Assembly (NCBI GenBank): GCA_948144175.1
Contig: CANXME010002007.1
Location: 310,001 to 374,000 of the forward strand
Length of the DNA stretch: 64,000 bases
From: Closterium sp. NIES-65
Taxonomy: Eukaryota > Streptophyta > Zygnematophyceae > Desmidiales > Closteriaceae
Direction of reading: 5' to 3'
The position numbers and the translations under genes are program-made. How positions within the stretch are numbered: the first letter of the stretch is position 1; each line of letters opens with the position of its first letter. The notes beneath the pieces are model-generated. The model was not told where the DNA came from. It saw only the letters and a list, made by a program, of their open reading frames with translations, and did no database searches. Positions 13,507 to 26,423 of this stretch are shown here, piece after piece.

Positions 13507-15890
13507 TAGCGACCTTAGCCTCCCCTGCCCTCTCGTGCCTGGTTTAAAGACTTTAGGCCCTTGTCTAGTGCCACATTGATTAGTTTTTCGCTTCGTTCAA
13601 CTCTCCTAGTCTAGCGGCTCGCTTCGGTCGCTGTGGCCTTCGACAGCGCATGAGGAGTGGCAAGAAATAGGGGACGGGATGCACTATATCATGGCGAGTT
13701 ACAACATAGGACAGTGAAACAACATCAAAACATACCCTCGGGCGTGCATCTACCACCATGGGGAAGCCCAGAGGCCAGCCGAAGATTCAGCCGGCTGGCA
13801 AGGGGAAAACCGTCGCTACACGACGAGCATCAACGCCAAGCTGCCGTCCATCCAGAGGAGCACAATCGTGGGATCTGAGTCAAGGTCAAGTGGAGCATGT
13901 CGCGCAGAGGAAGCCAATCGCTACAGTGCAGCCGCGCCAGGACCATCATCTCTTCCGACGCAACCCCAACTGCAGGAACAACCAAAGTATGTGCGTTGCT
14001 GACTCTAATACGCGTGCTTACACGTGGGTCACGCGCAATGAAACGCCTACGCTGAAAGCACGCGTTGAACTAATCCAGCACATTCGTCAGGTGATCGAGA
14101 CACGTTCCCAAGGTCAACACACGCTGCTCGATGCAGCGCACTCCCTCCGCGGCTGGAGGGTCTTCCCTTAGACGACCCCAACAAGAGTCCAGGTTCTCGA
14201 AGGGACATGTCCACTGCCAGTCAATGTCAAAATCGCCCGACAACACCTGAGAGCAAGGGGAAGCCCAATGCATGTGCATGCGCTAGGTAGGATCACCAGC
14301 AAACACCTGCGGGAAGTGAGCTCGCAGTGGAGGAGGAGGAGGAGGAGGAGGAGGAGGAGGAGGAGGAGGAGGAGGAGGAGGAGGAGGAGGAGGAGGAGGA
14401 GGAGGAGGAGGAGAAGGAGGAGGAGGAGGCGCGGTCGCTGACGGGATTACATGCGGAGGAGGCGGTGGCTGCTGCTGCTGCTGCGCCTGTTGCAGCTGCT
14501 GCGGCTACGGAGGCGGAGGAGGCGGAGGATGATGAGAAGAAACAGGCTGAGTCTGTTGAGGTACGGGAAAAGGAGGAGCAGCCACCTAAGGCGCTGATCA
14601 TTGCGGGTACACAGGACGCATGAATTCCCCCGGAGGACGGAACGGTCGCCGATGAGTGCAGCAGAATGACTTTTGCTGCTAAGGACGCAGGAAGGAGTGC
14701 TCGGGGCCATGTGGGAACTGATGCACAAGCTCGCGAGGGCCACGACGCTGCCCGATTGAAGAATCATGGGTCGCTCTGCCCCTGGCCAGCTCGACGCGGC
14801 TTAGAGCAGCGTTGGCACCTTGACGTCCAGGGGCCCCCTTAGGATGGCTTCTGCAAGGGCAGATGTCACGAGAGTTAGACCATTGGAACCCATTGGTCGA
14901 AGAGATAATGGCAGCCGCCATATGAATCGGGCAAGCCCAGGCCCCACCGATGGATGGCACGCGACAACATCGAGGGATGGATAGCTAGACAGCGAGTATA
15001 CTCGACCACGCTTCAGCGGAACTGACGCGCTGGGAAAGTTGGAGCTCTTTACGTAGCCAAGGAACTGCCTGGGGTTGGACGGCTGGGGGAAGGATATGCA
15101 TTTCGCATATCCCATGGATTCCGGCAGAGAGGGGTTTCAAACACCGAACGAGGGGATCGAAGAGGCGGAAGAGCCTACAAGGCCCCGATGTTGCAGGCGG
15201 GGAGGTGGGCGGAAGGCACGGTGCTAGAAGGGGAAGGGGCACGACCATAGGCAGAGCGGTTGTGTTTACAAAATTGAAAACGTGGCGGGAACGCCATGGC
15301 CGTCCAGAAAGAGTGGCGCCCTTTACGAATGAGAATGAATAGAGCTCTCATAATACGAAAAGCGAGGGGGATTTTTTGTCCCCACGTTCTCAGCTATCAA
15401 AGGACATCTCGGAGGAGTGCCCGATTGGGAGACAAGAGAATTGAGATGGCGGGATAAACCCTATCAATCCGTAGAGAGCAGGATTGGCGGACTCGGTAAG
15501 TAGGGAGCAGGCGGCCCGGTCACCGTCCGATCTGGCACACGATGAGTATATGGCTGCTGGCAAGCACATGGGACGCCGCTCGACTTCAACAAGCGGACCA
15601 ACCCTTTCTCGTACGCCGACTGCCACCCAAAATCTTAGAAAGCTATGCCTAATGAACCCACTCATGCGCCTCTCAAAATATCCCGACTTCCCAAGTGCAT
15701 GGAGTATACTGCTTTTCCTTCCGATGCTGACACTTTGACCCTTGCCTGAGCCAATCGACGGGAGTCGGTGGGTCTCGATCGAGAGCAGGTTGCATCAATA
15801 CACGCTCAGCGATTTGTAGGATCTCTTCGTCGAAGCATCCATATCTCCAACACAGATGGCCCAATACAACATCAGCCAGATGATGTAGGC
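13507..15890 (+). pseudogene. LINE B3: decayed 5' half of a family B element
   Basis: The leader (13,507-13,757) has a TTTAAAG TATA-like stretch and the gcggctcgc...gcatgaggagtggcaag block shared with other leaders. ATG at 13,758 (MGKPRGQPKIQPAGKGK) resembles the B1 start. The frame is soon lost. At 15,600-15,738 the conserved segment reappears (NLRKLCLMNPLMRLSKYPDF, then LLFLPMLTL), aligning with KLPPEILKSYSHCLTIPLLR...LLFLPRLTL of B1. No RT motif is found, so the copy is 3'-truncated. The 3' boundary is approximate. Confidence 0.6.
14328..14430. repeat. (GGA)n trinucleotide repeat
   Basis: About 100 bp of GGA triplets inside the decayed LINE B3, encoding poly-Glu on + and poly-Ser on -. 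It probably expanded in the acidic N-terminal part of the former ORF. Confidence 0.95.
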
Positions 15891-16123
15891 TTTTTTTGCA
15901 AGAGCGGAAGGTTTGATATAAGAGACCATTATCTCCAAGGAGTTTGTCGCATTACATACGGAAGCGACACATGCGACCCTCGCAACTCTACAAACGAAAC
16001 GCCCAGATACAAAATGACCTATCATAAGCCGGGTCACATGACGCACGGTTTCAGTGCTCTACATTTTGCTCCGCAAAAATATATGATTAACACTAGTTGC
16101 GTACACCGTTATAGTAAATATAT
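15891..16123. other. Unassigned AT-rich segment at the Copia-1 insertion site
   Basis: I see no gene. It ends in TATAT (16,119-16,123), the left copy of the Copia-1 target duplication. The right copy is at 37,287-37,291, where AT-rich DNA resumes. Confidence 0.6.
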
Positions 16124-16253
16124 TGAGAAAAGAGAACAAGAATGATTGAACTATGAAACAGTTGGGTACAAGTACTAACCCTAATTGGGTTGTACCCCTT
16201 ATGGGCTACCCCACTACAGCCTACACAAAAGTATAAGCTATGATGTTCTGACA
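16124..16253 (-). repeat. Copia-1 3' LTR (130 bp)
   Basis: The sequence is 5'-TGTCAGAACATCATAGC... on the - strand and ends in CA. The 5' LTR (37,174-37,286) is the same sequence lacking 17 bp near 'ccctaat', where the 3' LTR has 'tgggttgtaccccttat'. Confidence 0.9.
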
Positions 16254-16465
16254 CACCCCTATAGGCAAAGTGGGGGAGAACAAGGGGTCACAAGACCAGT
16301 CAAGCAAAGCAAAGCAAAGCAAGCTCAGGGTGGATCACTAAGTCACCACACATTCCGAGCACAAGTTCAAGGCCAAAAGGCCAGTTCACATGCAGGAGTA
16401 CATATATATAAAAGGCTAGACAAGCAAGAGCAAGTGTATATATATATGTAACAGTACAAGTAAGG

Positions 16466-19063
16466 TCAAGAGGTGAGCAAGTGAGGCAAGGCAGGCAGAA
16501 GACCCAGCTGAGTACAGAAGCGCTGATGATCACAAGGCGCAAGCGCCTTGGTGAAGATATCAGCAGTGTTGGCCTCAGAGGCCACGTACGCAAGACGCAG
16601 CTGACCACACTGCTGTAGCTCACGAGCAAGGAAGTAGCGAAGAGCAATGTGCTTCGTTCTGTGCTCCAGTCTCTGCTCCCGACACAAGGCCAGCATGGCC
16701 TTGTTGTCTACGTACAGCACTGGAGGAGAACGAGGCGGCTCTACGAGGTCAGTCAGCAGGTAGGTGAGCCAGCGAAGCTCCTGTGCAGCCATGGCTCCTG
16801 CGTAGATCTCAGCCTCACAACTGGAGCCGAGAACAGAAGACGAGCGAGTAGCCCGCCACGAGACAGAGCCGGAACCAAGGCTAAAGGTGTAACCTTGTGA
16901 CGACCGCTGCGTAGCCTGGTTATCAGCCCAAGAAGCGTCTACGTGCCCAGTGAGGACCACTAGACTCTGCCCTCCAAGCACAAGCCCCATGCCCGACGTA
17001 CTGCACAAGTAGCGCAATACCCTCTTCGCTGCAGCCATGAGCTCCGGTCTGTGTCTCCCAGGAGCAACATAGCGTGCAAGAATGCTAAGAGGGTATGCAA
17101 GGTCAGGTCGTGTGCAGGTCATCAGGTACATGAGGCAGCCAACAAGCTCTGGGTACGGGCCACTCGACTCTACGGACTCATTTGAAGGCAGAGCTGAGAG
17201 CGAGTGGCGAGTAGGCAGAGGAGTGGCCTGAGGCGAGGAGTACGTGAAGCCGAAGCGCTGAAGGACCTGCTGCACCATGTGTGACTGAGTCAGGGTAATG
17301 GTGCGCTGTGCTCTGTCCCGAGTGATCTGCAAGCCAAGGTAGCTGCGCAGTTCACCCAGGTCTGTGCACGTGTGTCTCTTCTGCAGCTCGGACTTCACGT
17401 GGGCGAGTCCAGCAGTGTCAGCTGTGGCAAAGACCAAGTCGTCGACGTACACGAGGATGTAGAACGGCGGCAAGAAAGTGTCGGTGCGCAGAAACAGCGA
17501 CTGGTCGGCAGTAGAGGGAGCAAACCCAAGAGCCGCAAGTGTAGTCCTTAGTGTGTCGTGCCACTCACGCGGTGCCTGGCGGAGACTGTAGACTGGCCGC
17601 CGGAGGCTCCACTGGGTGCCAGGAGGAATAGACCCAGTAAAGCCAGGTGGGCGACGCAGCTAGATCTCCTCGTGCAGGCTGCCCTGCAAGAAAGCAGTGC
17701 TGAAGTCAAGAGAGTGCAGCTCGTAGTCGCGGTGAGCAGCTATGTGCAGCAGTACCCGAAGAGTGGTCATCTTCGGGGTGGGAGAGAAGGTCTGAAAGTA
17801 GTCAACTCCGTGCCGTTGACTGAAGCCACGAGCCACGTAACGCGCCTTGAAGACAGGCGGAGAACCCGGCGGCCGCTTCACCCTGAAAATCCTCATGCCA
17901 CTGACGATGTTCGCCCCAGGCTGGGGAACCTCGTCAACGTAGGTGCCTGTGGACTTCCAGGAAGCCATCTCTGTGTCCATAGCTGCCTGCCACTGAGAGG
18001 AGTAGGGACCCTCTATCGCCTCCGCGTAAGAGCGCGGAGTCGGGATGTCAAGTGCATCCGGGTCTCCCTCAGGGGTAAGCAGTACAGACACGAGATGAGG
18101 TGAAGCAGCAGCCAGACACTGGAACTCCTCTTGCCTGTCCTCAAGGACGTCCGTGCCAAGGGCACACTCACCCCCGACGGACGGAGGACAGACAGACTCA
18201 GACTCAGCGACAAGACTAGCAGCGTAGTCTACATGACAGCGAGCAGCAAAGTCGACGAGCTCAGGAACTAGGGCAGACGCAGCAGTGGACTCAAAGGAAG
18301 GGTCAGTGACGACAGTAGCAAGGAGACGCGTGACAGTAAGACTGGCAGCACGAAGAGAGTCCGACTCCGGGCCGGTAAGAGCAGGAAGAGAAGACCCAGG
18401 AGGAGAAGGCAAAGGGGCACACAGAGGAGCAGTGGACGGACGAAGAGACATCCGGTGCGTGCCAAGGACAGGAGGAGGACGCTGACGCGAACCACGACCA
18501 CTAGTGCGAGCAGCACGGACAGGCGACGCAGGGCGAGACGCAGGCTCACGACGCTTAGCAAGACCTCCAGTAGGACCAGTGTAGGGAGAAGGAGCAAGCA
18601 GTGGGGAGGCCGGCTCTAACTGCGACTGCGACTGGACAGGCGGTGGACCCTCTAAGAGAGGAGGAAGACCAAGAACCTGCTGAAGGAGCGGAACGAAATA
18701 CGGCCGAGGCCGCGCGGCGACTCCAGACACAGGAGGGACAGCACCAGTACCCCCAGCGGCAGCACCAGCGCCAGTAGCACCCCCAGCTCCAGTACCTCAA
18801 GCAGCACCAGTAGTACCCCTAGCAGGACCGCCTCCAGGACCGACAGCAGTAGCCTCAGCGCCAACACCCTCAGCAGCTCCAGCTCCACTCGTACACGTAG
18901 GCCCAGCAGTTCCAGTACTCCCAGTACGAGCACCTCCGGGACCCGCGGCACCAGCACCCTCAGCAGCCGAAGAACCTCCAGCTCCAGCAGCACGCCTCCA
19001 GCGCCGGGCAAACCACTCGCGCAGCTCCTGTGGAGAGAGTGGCTCCCGCCGAGACGAAGCACC
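16466..19063 (-). pseudogene. Copia-1 pol, reverse transcriptase and RNase H part
   Basis: Two - strand frames (18,730-17,660 and 17,473-16,466) align collinearly with the last ~750 residues of the Copia-2 polyprotein. They include FRVKRPPGSPPVFKARYVARG, FILVYVDDLVFA-type sequence (LVYVDDLVFATADTAG), DASWADNQATQRSSQGYTF and HRTKHIALRYFLARELQQ. TAG at about 17,660 replaces the Trp codon of EEIWLRRPPGF in Copia-2, and a frame change follows before 17,473. The Ala/Gly/Pro-rich linker at 18,731-19,063 is frameshifted. The segment ends where Copia-2 inserted (CGGAG, 19,064-19,068). Confidence 0.88.
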
Positions 19064-19068
19064 CGGAG

Positions 19069-19199
19069 TGAGAAGAAGTGAACGAGAATGAAATGACTAT
19101 GAACGAAGTGAGTACAAATGGGAAACCCGGATTGGGTTGTACCCCTTATGGGATACCCCACTATAGCCTACAGAAACAAGTAAGCTATATGTTCTGACA
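19069..19199 (-). repeat. Copia-2 3' LTR (131 bp)
   Basis: Starts TGTCAGAACATATAGC on the - strand and ends TTCTCA. This is unusually short for a Copia LTR. Confidence 0.92.
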
Positions 19200-19411
19200 C
19201 ACCCCCATAGGCAAAGTGGGGGAGAACAAGGGGTCACAAGACCAGTCAAGCAAAGCAAAGCAAAGCTCAGGGTGGATCACAAAGTCACCACGCATTCCGA
19301 GCACAAGTTCAAGGGCCAGAAGGCCAGTTCACATGCAAGATCATATATAGAGATATACAAGAGGCAAACAAGCAAGAACAAGAGTATATATAGGCGAAGG
19401 TACAAGCAAGG

Positions 19412-22400
19412 TCAAGAGGAGAGCAAGTGAGGCAAGACAGTCACAAGACCCAACTGCGTGCAACAACGCTGATGATCACAAGGCGCAAGTGCCTTGGTGA
19501 AGACATCAGCAGTGTTGGCCTCAGAGGCCACGTACGCAAGTCGCAACTGTCCACGCTGCTGTAGCTCACGAGCAAGAAAGTAGCGGAGAGCAATGTGCTT
19601 CGTTCTGTGCTCCAGTCGCTGCTCTCGACACAAGGCCAGCATGGCCTTGTTGTCTACGTACAGGACTGGAGGAGAACGAGGCTGCTCTCCAAGGTCGGTC
19701 AGCAGGTAGGTGAGCCAACGTAACTCCTGCGCAGCCATAGCCCCAGCGTAGATCTCAGCCTCACAACTGGAGCCGAGAACAGAAGACGAGCGGGTAGCCC
19801 GCCACGAAACAGAGCCGGAACCAAGGCTGAAGGTGTAACCCTGTGACGACCGCTGCGTAGCCTGGTCATCAGCCCAAGAAGCGTCTGCGTGCCCAGTGAG
19901 GACCACTGGACTGCACCCTCCAAGCACTAGCCCCATGCCCGACGTGCTGCACAAGTAGCGCAACACCCTCTTCGCTGCAGCCATGTGCTCTGGTCGGTGT
20001 CTCCCAGGAGCAACATAGCGTGCGAGAATGCTAAGAGGGTATGCAAGGTCAGGACGTGTGCAGGTCATCAGGTACATGAGGCAGCCAACAAGCTCTGCAA
20101 ACGGGCCACTCGACTCTACGGACTCATCCGAAGGCAGAGCTGAGAGTGAGTGGAGAGTAGGCATAGGAGTGGCCTGAGGCGAGGAGTACGTGAAGCCGAA
20201 GCGCTGAAGGACCTGCTGCACCATGTGTGACTGAGTCAGGGTAATGGTGCGGCGCGCTCTGTCCCGGGTGATCTGCAAGCCAAGGTAGCTACGCAGTTCA
20301 CCCAGGTCAGTGCACGTGTGTCTCTTCTGCAGCTCGGACTTCACGTAGGCGAGTCCAGCAGTGTCAGCTGTGGCAAAGACCAAGTCGTCGACGTACACGA
20401 GGATGTAGAACGGCGGCAGAGAGGTGTCGGTGCGCAGAAACAGCGACGGGTCGGCAGTAGACGGAGCAAACCCAAGTGCCGCGAGCGTAGTCCTCAGTGT
20501 GTCGTGCCACTCACGAGGCGCCTGGCGGAGACCGTAGACTGGACGCCGGAGACTCCACTGGGTACCAGGAGGGAAAGACCCAGTGAAGCCAGGTGGGCGA
20601 CGCAGCCAGATCTCCTCGTGCAGACTGCCCTGCAAGAAAGCTGTGCTGAAGTCGAGAGAGTGCAGCTCGTAGTCACGGTGAGCAGCAACGTGCAGCAGAA
20701 CCCGAAGAGTAGTCATCTTCGGGGTGGGGGAGAAGGTCTGAAAGTAGTCAACCCCCTGCCGCTGACTGAAGCCACGAGCCACGTAACGCGCCTTGAAGAC
20801 AGGCGGTGAACCCGGCGGCCGCTTCACCCTGAAAATCCACATGCCACTGACGATGTTCGCCCCAGGAGGGGGAACAGCGTCGACGTAGGTGCCTGTGGAC
20901 TTCCAGGAAGCCATCTCTGCATCCATAGCTGCCTGCCACTGAGAGGAGTAGGGACCCTCTATCGCCTCCGCGTAAGAGCGCGGAGTCGGGATGTCTGGTG
21001 CATCCGGGTCTCCCTCAGGGGCTAGCAGTACAGACACGAGATGAGGTGAAGCGGCTGCCAGACACTGGAACTCCTCCTGCCTGTCCTCAAGGACGTCCGT
21101 GTCGAGGGCACACTCACCCCCGACGGACGGAGGACAGGCAGACTCAGACTCAGCGACAAGACTGGCAGCGTAGTCTAGACGACAGCGTGCAGCAAAGTCG
21201 ACAAGCTCAGTGACAAGGGCAGACGCAGCAGACGACTCGAAGGAAGGGTCAGTGACAGCAGTAGCAAGGAGACGCGTGACAGTAGGACTGGCAGCACGAA
21301 GAGAGTCCGACTCCGGGTCGGCAAGAGCAGGAAGAGAGGAAGCAGGAGGAGAAGGCAAAGGGGCACGCAGAGGAGCAGTGGACGGACGCAGTGACATCCG
21401 GTGCGTGCCAGGGACAGGAGGAGGACGCTGACGCGACCCGCGACCACTAGCGCGCTCAGTACGAACAGGCGACGCAGGACGAGACGCAGGCTCACGACGC
21501 TCAGTAAGACCTCCAGTCGGACCAGCGTAGGGAGAAGGAGCAGGCAAAGGGGAGGCAGGCTGTAGCTGTGGCTGTGACCGGATAGGCTGCGGACCCTCTA
21601 AGGGAGGAGGAGGTGTAAGACCAAGAACCTGCTGCAGGAGCGGAACGAAGTACGGTCGGGGCCGCGCGGCGACGCCAGAAACAGCAGGAACAGCACCAGT
21701 ACCCCCAGCAGGAGCACCCACTACAGTAGCACCTCCAGCAGCACCAGAACCTCCAGCACCAGCACCAGGAGCACTGTCAGTCGGACCGCCAGCGGCAGGC
21801 ACAGCGCCAACACCCTCAGCAGCACCAGCTCCAGGAGAACCCTCAGACCCAGCAGCTCCAGCACCCACAGTACGAGCACCGCCGGGACGCGCGGCAGCAG
21901 TACCCTCTGCAGCCGAAGAACCACCAGCACCAGCAGCACGCCTCCAGCGCCTGGCAAACCACTCACGCAGCTCCTGTGGGGAGAGTGGCTCCCGGCGAGA
22001 CGAAGCACCCCCAGGCACAGCACCCCCAGGCTCAGCACCCCCAGGCTCAGCACCCCCAGGCTCAGCACCCCCAGGCGCAGCACCCCCAGGCTCAGCACCC
22101 CCAGGCTCGGCACCTCCAGGCTCAGCACCCCCAGGCTCAGCACCCCCAGACTCCGCACCCCCAGGCTCCGCACCCCCAGGCTCAGCTCCCGCAGCAGCAC
22201 CAGAGTCACCAGTGACCTCGACAGGCTCGACCGCGTCTACCTGGGACACACCTGAAGGGGCAGGACCCTGAGGGGGGAGGGGGTCTACCGGGGGGGGACC
22301 TGGTACCAAGAAGAGCGGGGGTGGGGGGAGGGACGGAGTGCGGTAGGGGAAGAGGCGGTAGTAGGGTACCGACTCGTCGAACGTGACGTCCTGGGAGGAC

Positions 22401-24182
22401 AGAACACGTCGAGAGGTGGGGTGGTAGAACTGCCACCCAGGGGCGTCGGGGGGAAACCCCAGGAAGACGCAGGGAGCAGCGCGAGGGGACAGCTTGTCCG
22501 CAGACAAGTCGCGGACAAACGCCCGAGATCCCCAGACCCGGAACGCCGACGCATCGCCAACCTTCCCCGTCCACAGCAGGGCTGGGGAGGTCTCCGGCCT
22601 GGAGACCCTGGGGTGGAGGTCGATCTGATGCGCTGCGTACCTGACCGCAAACGGCCACAGAAAATGGGGGGCAGCCGCATGCATCATGGACGTACGGGCG
22701 ACGCCCATGACCATGCCAATGCGGCGCTCAGCAATCCCATTTTGCTGCGGGGAGTCCGGAAGCGTGAAGGACTGGCGGATGCCTCGCGCACAACAGTAGG
22801 CACGCAGAAGGCCAGAGGAGAACTCTCCGCCTCTGTCCGAGTGCAGACGCAACACAGGAAAGTCGGAGCCAAAGCTCTGCCTGAGCTGAAGACGAGCTGC
22901 GCGGCTCCAGTCGATCAGCACCTCAGTGACCTCACCCTTGCTGCGCAAGGGGAAGACTGTGGTGTAACGCGAGTAGTCGTCAACAACGAGCAGGAAGTAG
23001 CGCTCCTGACCCTGTCCACGGACGCGGGCTGGGCCCCACACGTCCATGTGAAGCGTCTGCAACGGGGCCTCTGTCGGAGGAAACTGGGAGGAGTGAGGGG
23101 CAGCACGCTGGCGCCCCTCGACACAGGGGACACAGGCAGGGCCAGGGCCCTGAGGAAGGGGAGGTAGAGACCGGGGGAGACCAGACACAAGAAGACGGGA
23201 GGCCATGCCTCTGAGCCGAAGCAGAGAGGGGTGGCCAAGGCGGTGGTGCCAGAGGAGGGTCTCGTGAGACAGACGACGACACGAACAGGGCGCAGACTCA
23301 GGACCAGACCTGGACGCTGCGGCAAACACCTGACCAGATGAAGGGACCCTACCAGACTCAGCACCTGGAGGAGAAGCAGTGGTCAGTGTGTACAGGCTCG
23401 ACCCTGGCCGACGTGTAAACGTAGCCAGGTGGCGTCCCGTGCTAGCCTCCGTGCAGTGGGTCACTCGCTGACGAGCAGGAGTGAACTGGTGGACACCCGC
23501 ATCCTGTAGGTCAGCACCACTCACCAGGTTCGTCGAGAACGAGGGGAGGTAGAGACCAGACAGGGTGCCAGAGGGGGCCGCCGGACACGGAAGGACCGTG
23601 GAGAAGCGAGACAGGACAGGCCCCCCAGAGGGGTCAGCCAGGGACACCGCAACCGGCCGACTCAGCGGCGTGAGAGTGGTGCGGTCCCGAAAGAAGGAGC
23701 GAGACGCTCCAGAGTCAAGGGTGAAGGTGTGAGAGGCCGAAGCCGACACAGTACCTGAGAGGGCAAACTCACCAGTACCTGAGAGCACAGACGCACTGGC
23801 ACCTAGAGCAGCAGCCTCACTAGCACCTGACGCAGCAGTACCAATGCCCGGGTCGGGCGGGAAACACCGGTAACAGTCATCCTCATCACTACCAGTCACA
23901 GCATACATAGCAGAAAGAATAGCATCAAAGTCAAGATCATAAATGGCTACACGAGCCCTAGACAGCTCCCCCCAGCGGGGGATCTCAGCGGCCTCCGGAA
24001 ACTGCTGACGCCAGGCGTCGGTCAGGCGGCCAAAGCAGCGGCGGGCTGCGTGGGTGCCTCCACACCTCTCCCCCGCACGGTCACCTATGCGAAGAACGTA
24101 GGGGCAGGGACCAAACGCACCACCACGCTGACGCTGCAAGTACCACTCACGGAGCTGCTGAGGGGCGGGGACGGTGCGAGAG

Positions 24183-24226
<44 letters not shown>

Positions 24227-25288
24227 CTGGCCACCCCCAGAGCTGCTCCGCTGGGACGAGCCACTCCGACCCCCGCCGCCACCGCCACGCCCGCCTCCAC
24301 CGCCACCCCCGTCTCCACCGCCACCGCCCCCACCGGTACCCTCGCCCCCGCCTCCTCCGCTACCGCCTCCGCCGCCACCTCCGCCTCCACCGCCTCCACC
24401 AGTACCTCCACTCCCGCCACCACCTCCACCGCCACCCCCACTCCCTCCGCCACCCCCACCTCCTCCGCCACTGCCCCCTCTAGCTCCACCCGCTCCCTTG
24501 CCCCCCTTGCCCTTGCCAGAGCGGCGTCTACCGCTGGGGGCAGACGCCGCACCGACCGACTCAAAACCAGCGAGGTCGGCCGCAGCGGCAGAGGCGACAG
24601 AGGGCAGCAGGGGGGAAGGAGAACACCCCTCAAAGATGGGGGTGCGAGGGTCACCCCGAGAGGCCCCTACAGCGACGATGCTCTTCTCAGCCGCTAGCAG
24701 GGACTCCTCAAGGAGGTCGACAGTGAGGGTGGTGGGACAGACAGAGAGAAACTGGTCCCTAACGACACGAAGGGACTCAGGGAGACGGGTGACGAGAAAG
24801 TAGAGAGTGATGTACATGGGAGGAGGGTTTGCGGCGCGGAACTCAGCAGGAAGGGCAGCGCGGTAGCGAGCGTCACTAGCGCGGAGGTGGGTAACGAGGT
24901 CAGCGACAGTGGGAAAGGCAGCGAGGTCAGGGAAGAGAAACGGTAGCATGAGGCGGCTCAGCGTAGCGGAGGAAGGGGAGGAGTAGCGTGCAACTACAGC
25001 GTCGTACAAGGCCTGAGCGGTCTTGCACTGACTAAAGTGGGCACGCTCGGAGGAAGGGAGGTGGCGACGCACAGCAAGACGTGCAGCAGCATCGCGTGTG
25101 GCCCACTTGGAGCGAACAGCAGGGTCAGCATCAGCAGGAGGGGCAGGGACAGCTCCAGAGACAAAGTCAAAGAGAGAAACCTCATCGATCGCATCGCACA
25201 GTAAGTACAGCTGCAGGTCCTCAATCCAGACTGGAAAGTCAATGGCGCGACCCTCAGCGTCAAAAGACTGGACACTGGGGGTGGCCAT
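19412..25288 (-). CDS. Copia-2 Gag-Pol polyprotein
   Basis: This single 1,958-aa frame encodes all functions for Ty1/copia replication (capsid, protease, integrase, RT, RNase H). I chose ATG 25,288 (MATPSVQSFDAEGRAIDFPVW) because Copia-1 starts at the equivalent MATPSVLAFDAEGQAIDF; an upstream in-frame ATG at 25,333 adds 15 residues. Domains in approximate order: Gag 1-300; Gly-rich/poly-Gln tract ~260-370; cysteine-rich segment CPYVLRIGDRAGERC...H...C ~390; protease TLDSGASRSFF ~525; HHRLGH...CVPC zinc ~680; integrase acidic triad in MDVWGP ~750, SDRGGEF ~820 and NGIAERR ~850; a GGAEP repeat ~1,030-1,090; RT with LVYVDDLVFA ~1,635; RNase H with HADASWADD ~1,803 and SSCEAEIYAG. No stop or frameshift is seen. 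Confidence 0.95.
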
Positions 25289-25289
25289 T

Positions 25290-26403
25290 GCAGCAGCTGA
25301 TTGTCTCACCGGGCACGAAGAGTCGGGTAGCACAGCGGTTCAGCAACTCGGCAGAACAGCAGCTGCGCACGCCTCGGAGCAGGAGCAGCCACGCAGGAGC
25401 AGGAGCTCGGCTCCTCAGGTTGCCCGGGCGGCTCGGGCGGCTCGGGTTGCTGGGGCGGCGCGGGCGGCTCGGGCGGCTCGGGCGGCTCGGGCGGGTCTGC
25501 TGCACGGGCGGTTGGGGCGGCTCGGCTGTACGGGCGGCTCGTGCGGCGCGGGCGTCGCGACGGGCGGCTCGCTGGCGGCTCGCGGGCGGCTGCACAGGCG
25601 GCTCAGGGACGGCGGCGCGGGCGGCTCAGGGACGGCGGCCTGGGCGGTCGTGGGCGGCTCACGCTGGGCGGGTGCACGGGAGGCTCGGCGGGCGGCGTAC
25701 AGGCAGCTCACGGGCGGCTGCGACGGGCGGCTCGCGGGCGTCGGGCGCTAGGGCGCTGGGGCGACGACGGGCGGCGCTCAGGCGTCAGGGCGGGCGGGCG
25801 TCAGGGCGCAAGGGCGGGCGGCGCTCGGGCGCTAGGGCGAGCGGCGCACGGGCGCTAGGGCGGGCGGCCGTCAGGGCGCTAGGGCGGGCTGCGCTCGGGC
25901 GCTAGGGCGGGCGGCGCTCGGGTGCTAGGGCGGGCGGCCGACAGGGCTCTAGGGCGGGCGGCCGTCAGGGCGCTAGGGCGAGCGGCGCACGGGCGCTAGG
26001 GCGGGCGGCCGTCAGGGCGCTAGGGCGAGCGGCGCACGGGCGCTAGGGCGGGCGGCCGTCAGGGCGCTAGGGCGGGCGGCGCTCGGGCGCTAGGGCGGGC
26101 GGCGCTCGGGCGCTAGGGCGGGCGGCGCTCGGGCGCTAGGGCGGGCGGCCGTCAGGGCGCTAGGGCGGGCGGCCGTCAGGGCGCTAGGGCGGGCGGCATT
26201 CGGGCGCTAGAGCGGGCGGCCGTCGGGGCACTAGGGCGGGCGGCCGTCAGGGCGCAAGGGCGGCGGCGCTCGGGCGCTAGGGCGGGCGGCCGTCAGAGCA
26301 CTAGGGCAGATCGAAAAAAAAGGAAGTACTAGGGCCCGGAGCGCGCTCCGGGCAGAAAAAAGTTAAGCGGTAGCGGTGGTGGGCCCTACGAACAGTTCCC
26401 ACA
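25290..26403 (-). repeat. GC-rich tandem repeats in the Copia-2 untranslated leader
   Basis: The ~1.1 kb between primer site and gag is an array of degenerate ~20-40 bp units such as gggcgctagggcgggcggcc and cggctcgggcggctcgggcg, best developed at 25,740-26,310. All frames here are repeat artefacts. A 1-kb repetitive leader is long for a Copia element and could hold packaging or translation signals. Copia-1 has a different but equally GC-rich repeat at the same place (36,480-37,070). Confidence 0.85.
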
Positions 26404-26423
26404 GGGGAACCTGCTCGATACCA
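26404..26423 (-). other. Copia-2 primer-binding site
   Basis: The - strand reads TGGTATCGAGCAGGTTCCCC, abutting the LTR end. It resembles the initiator Met tRNA complement TGGTATCAGAGC of plant Copia elements, with a one-base rearrangement. Confidence 0.8.

Noticed and set aside
24050-24803. Pro-rich and Leu-rich + strand frames opposite Copia-2 Gag
   Set aside because: They are the antisense of the poly-Gly/poly-Gln Gag region.
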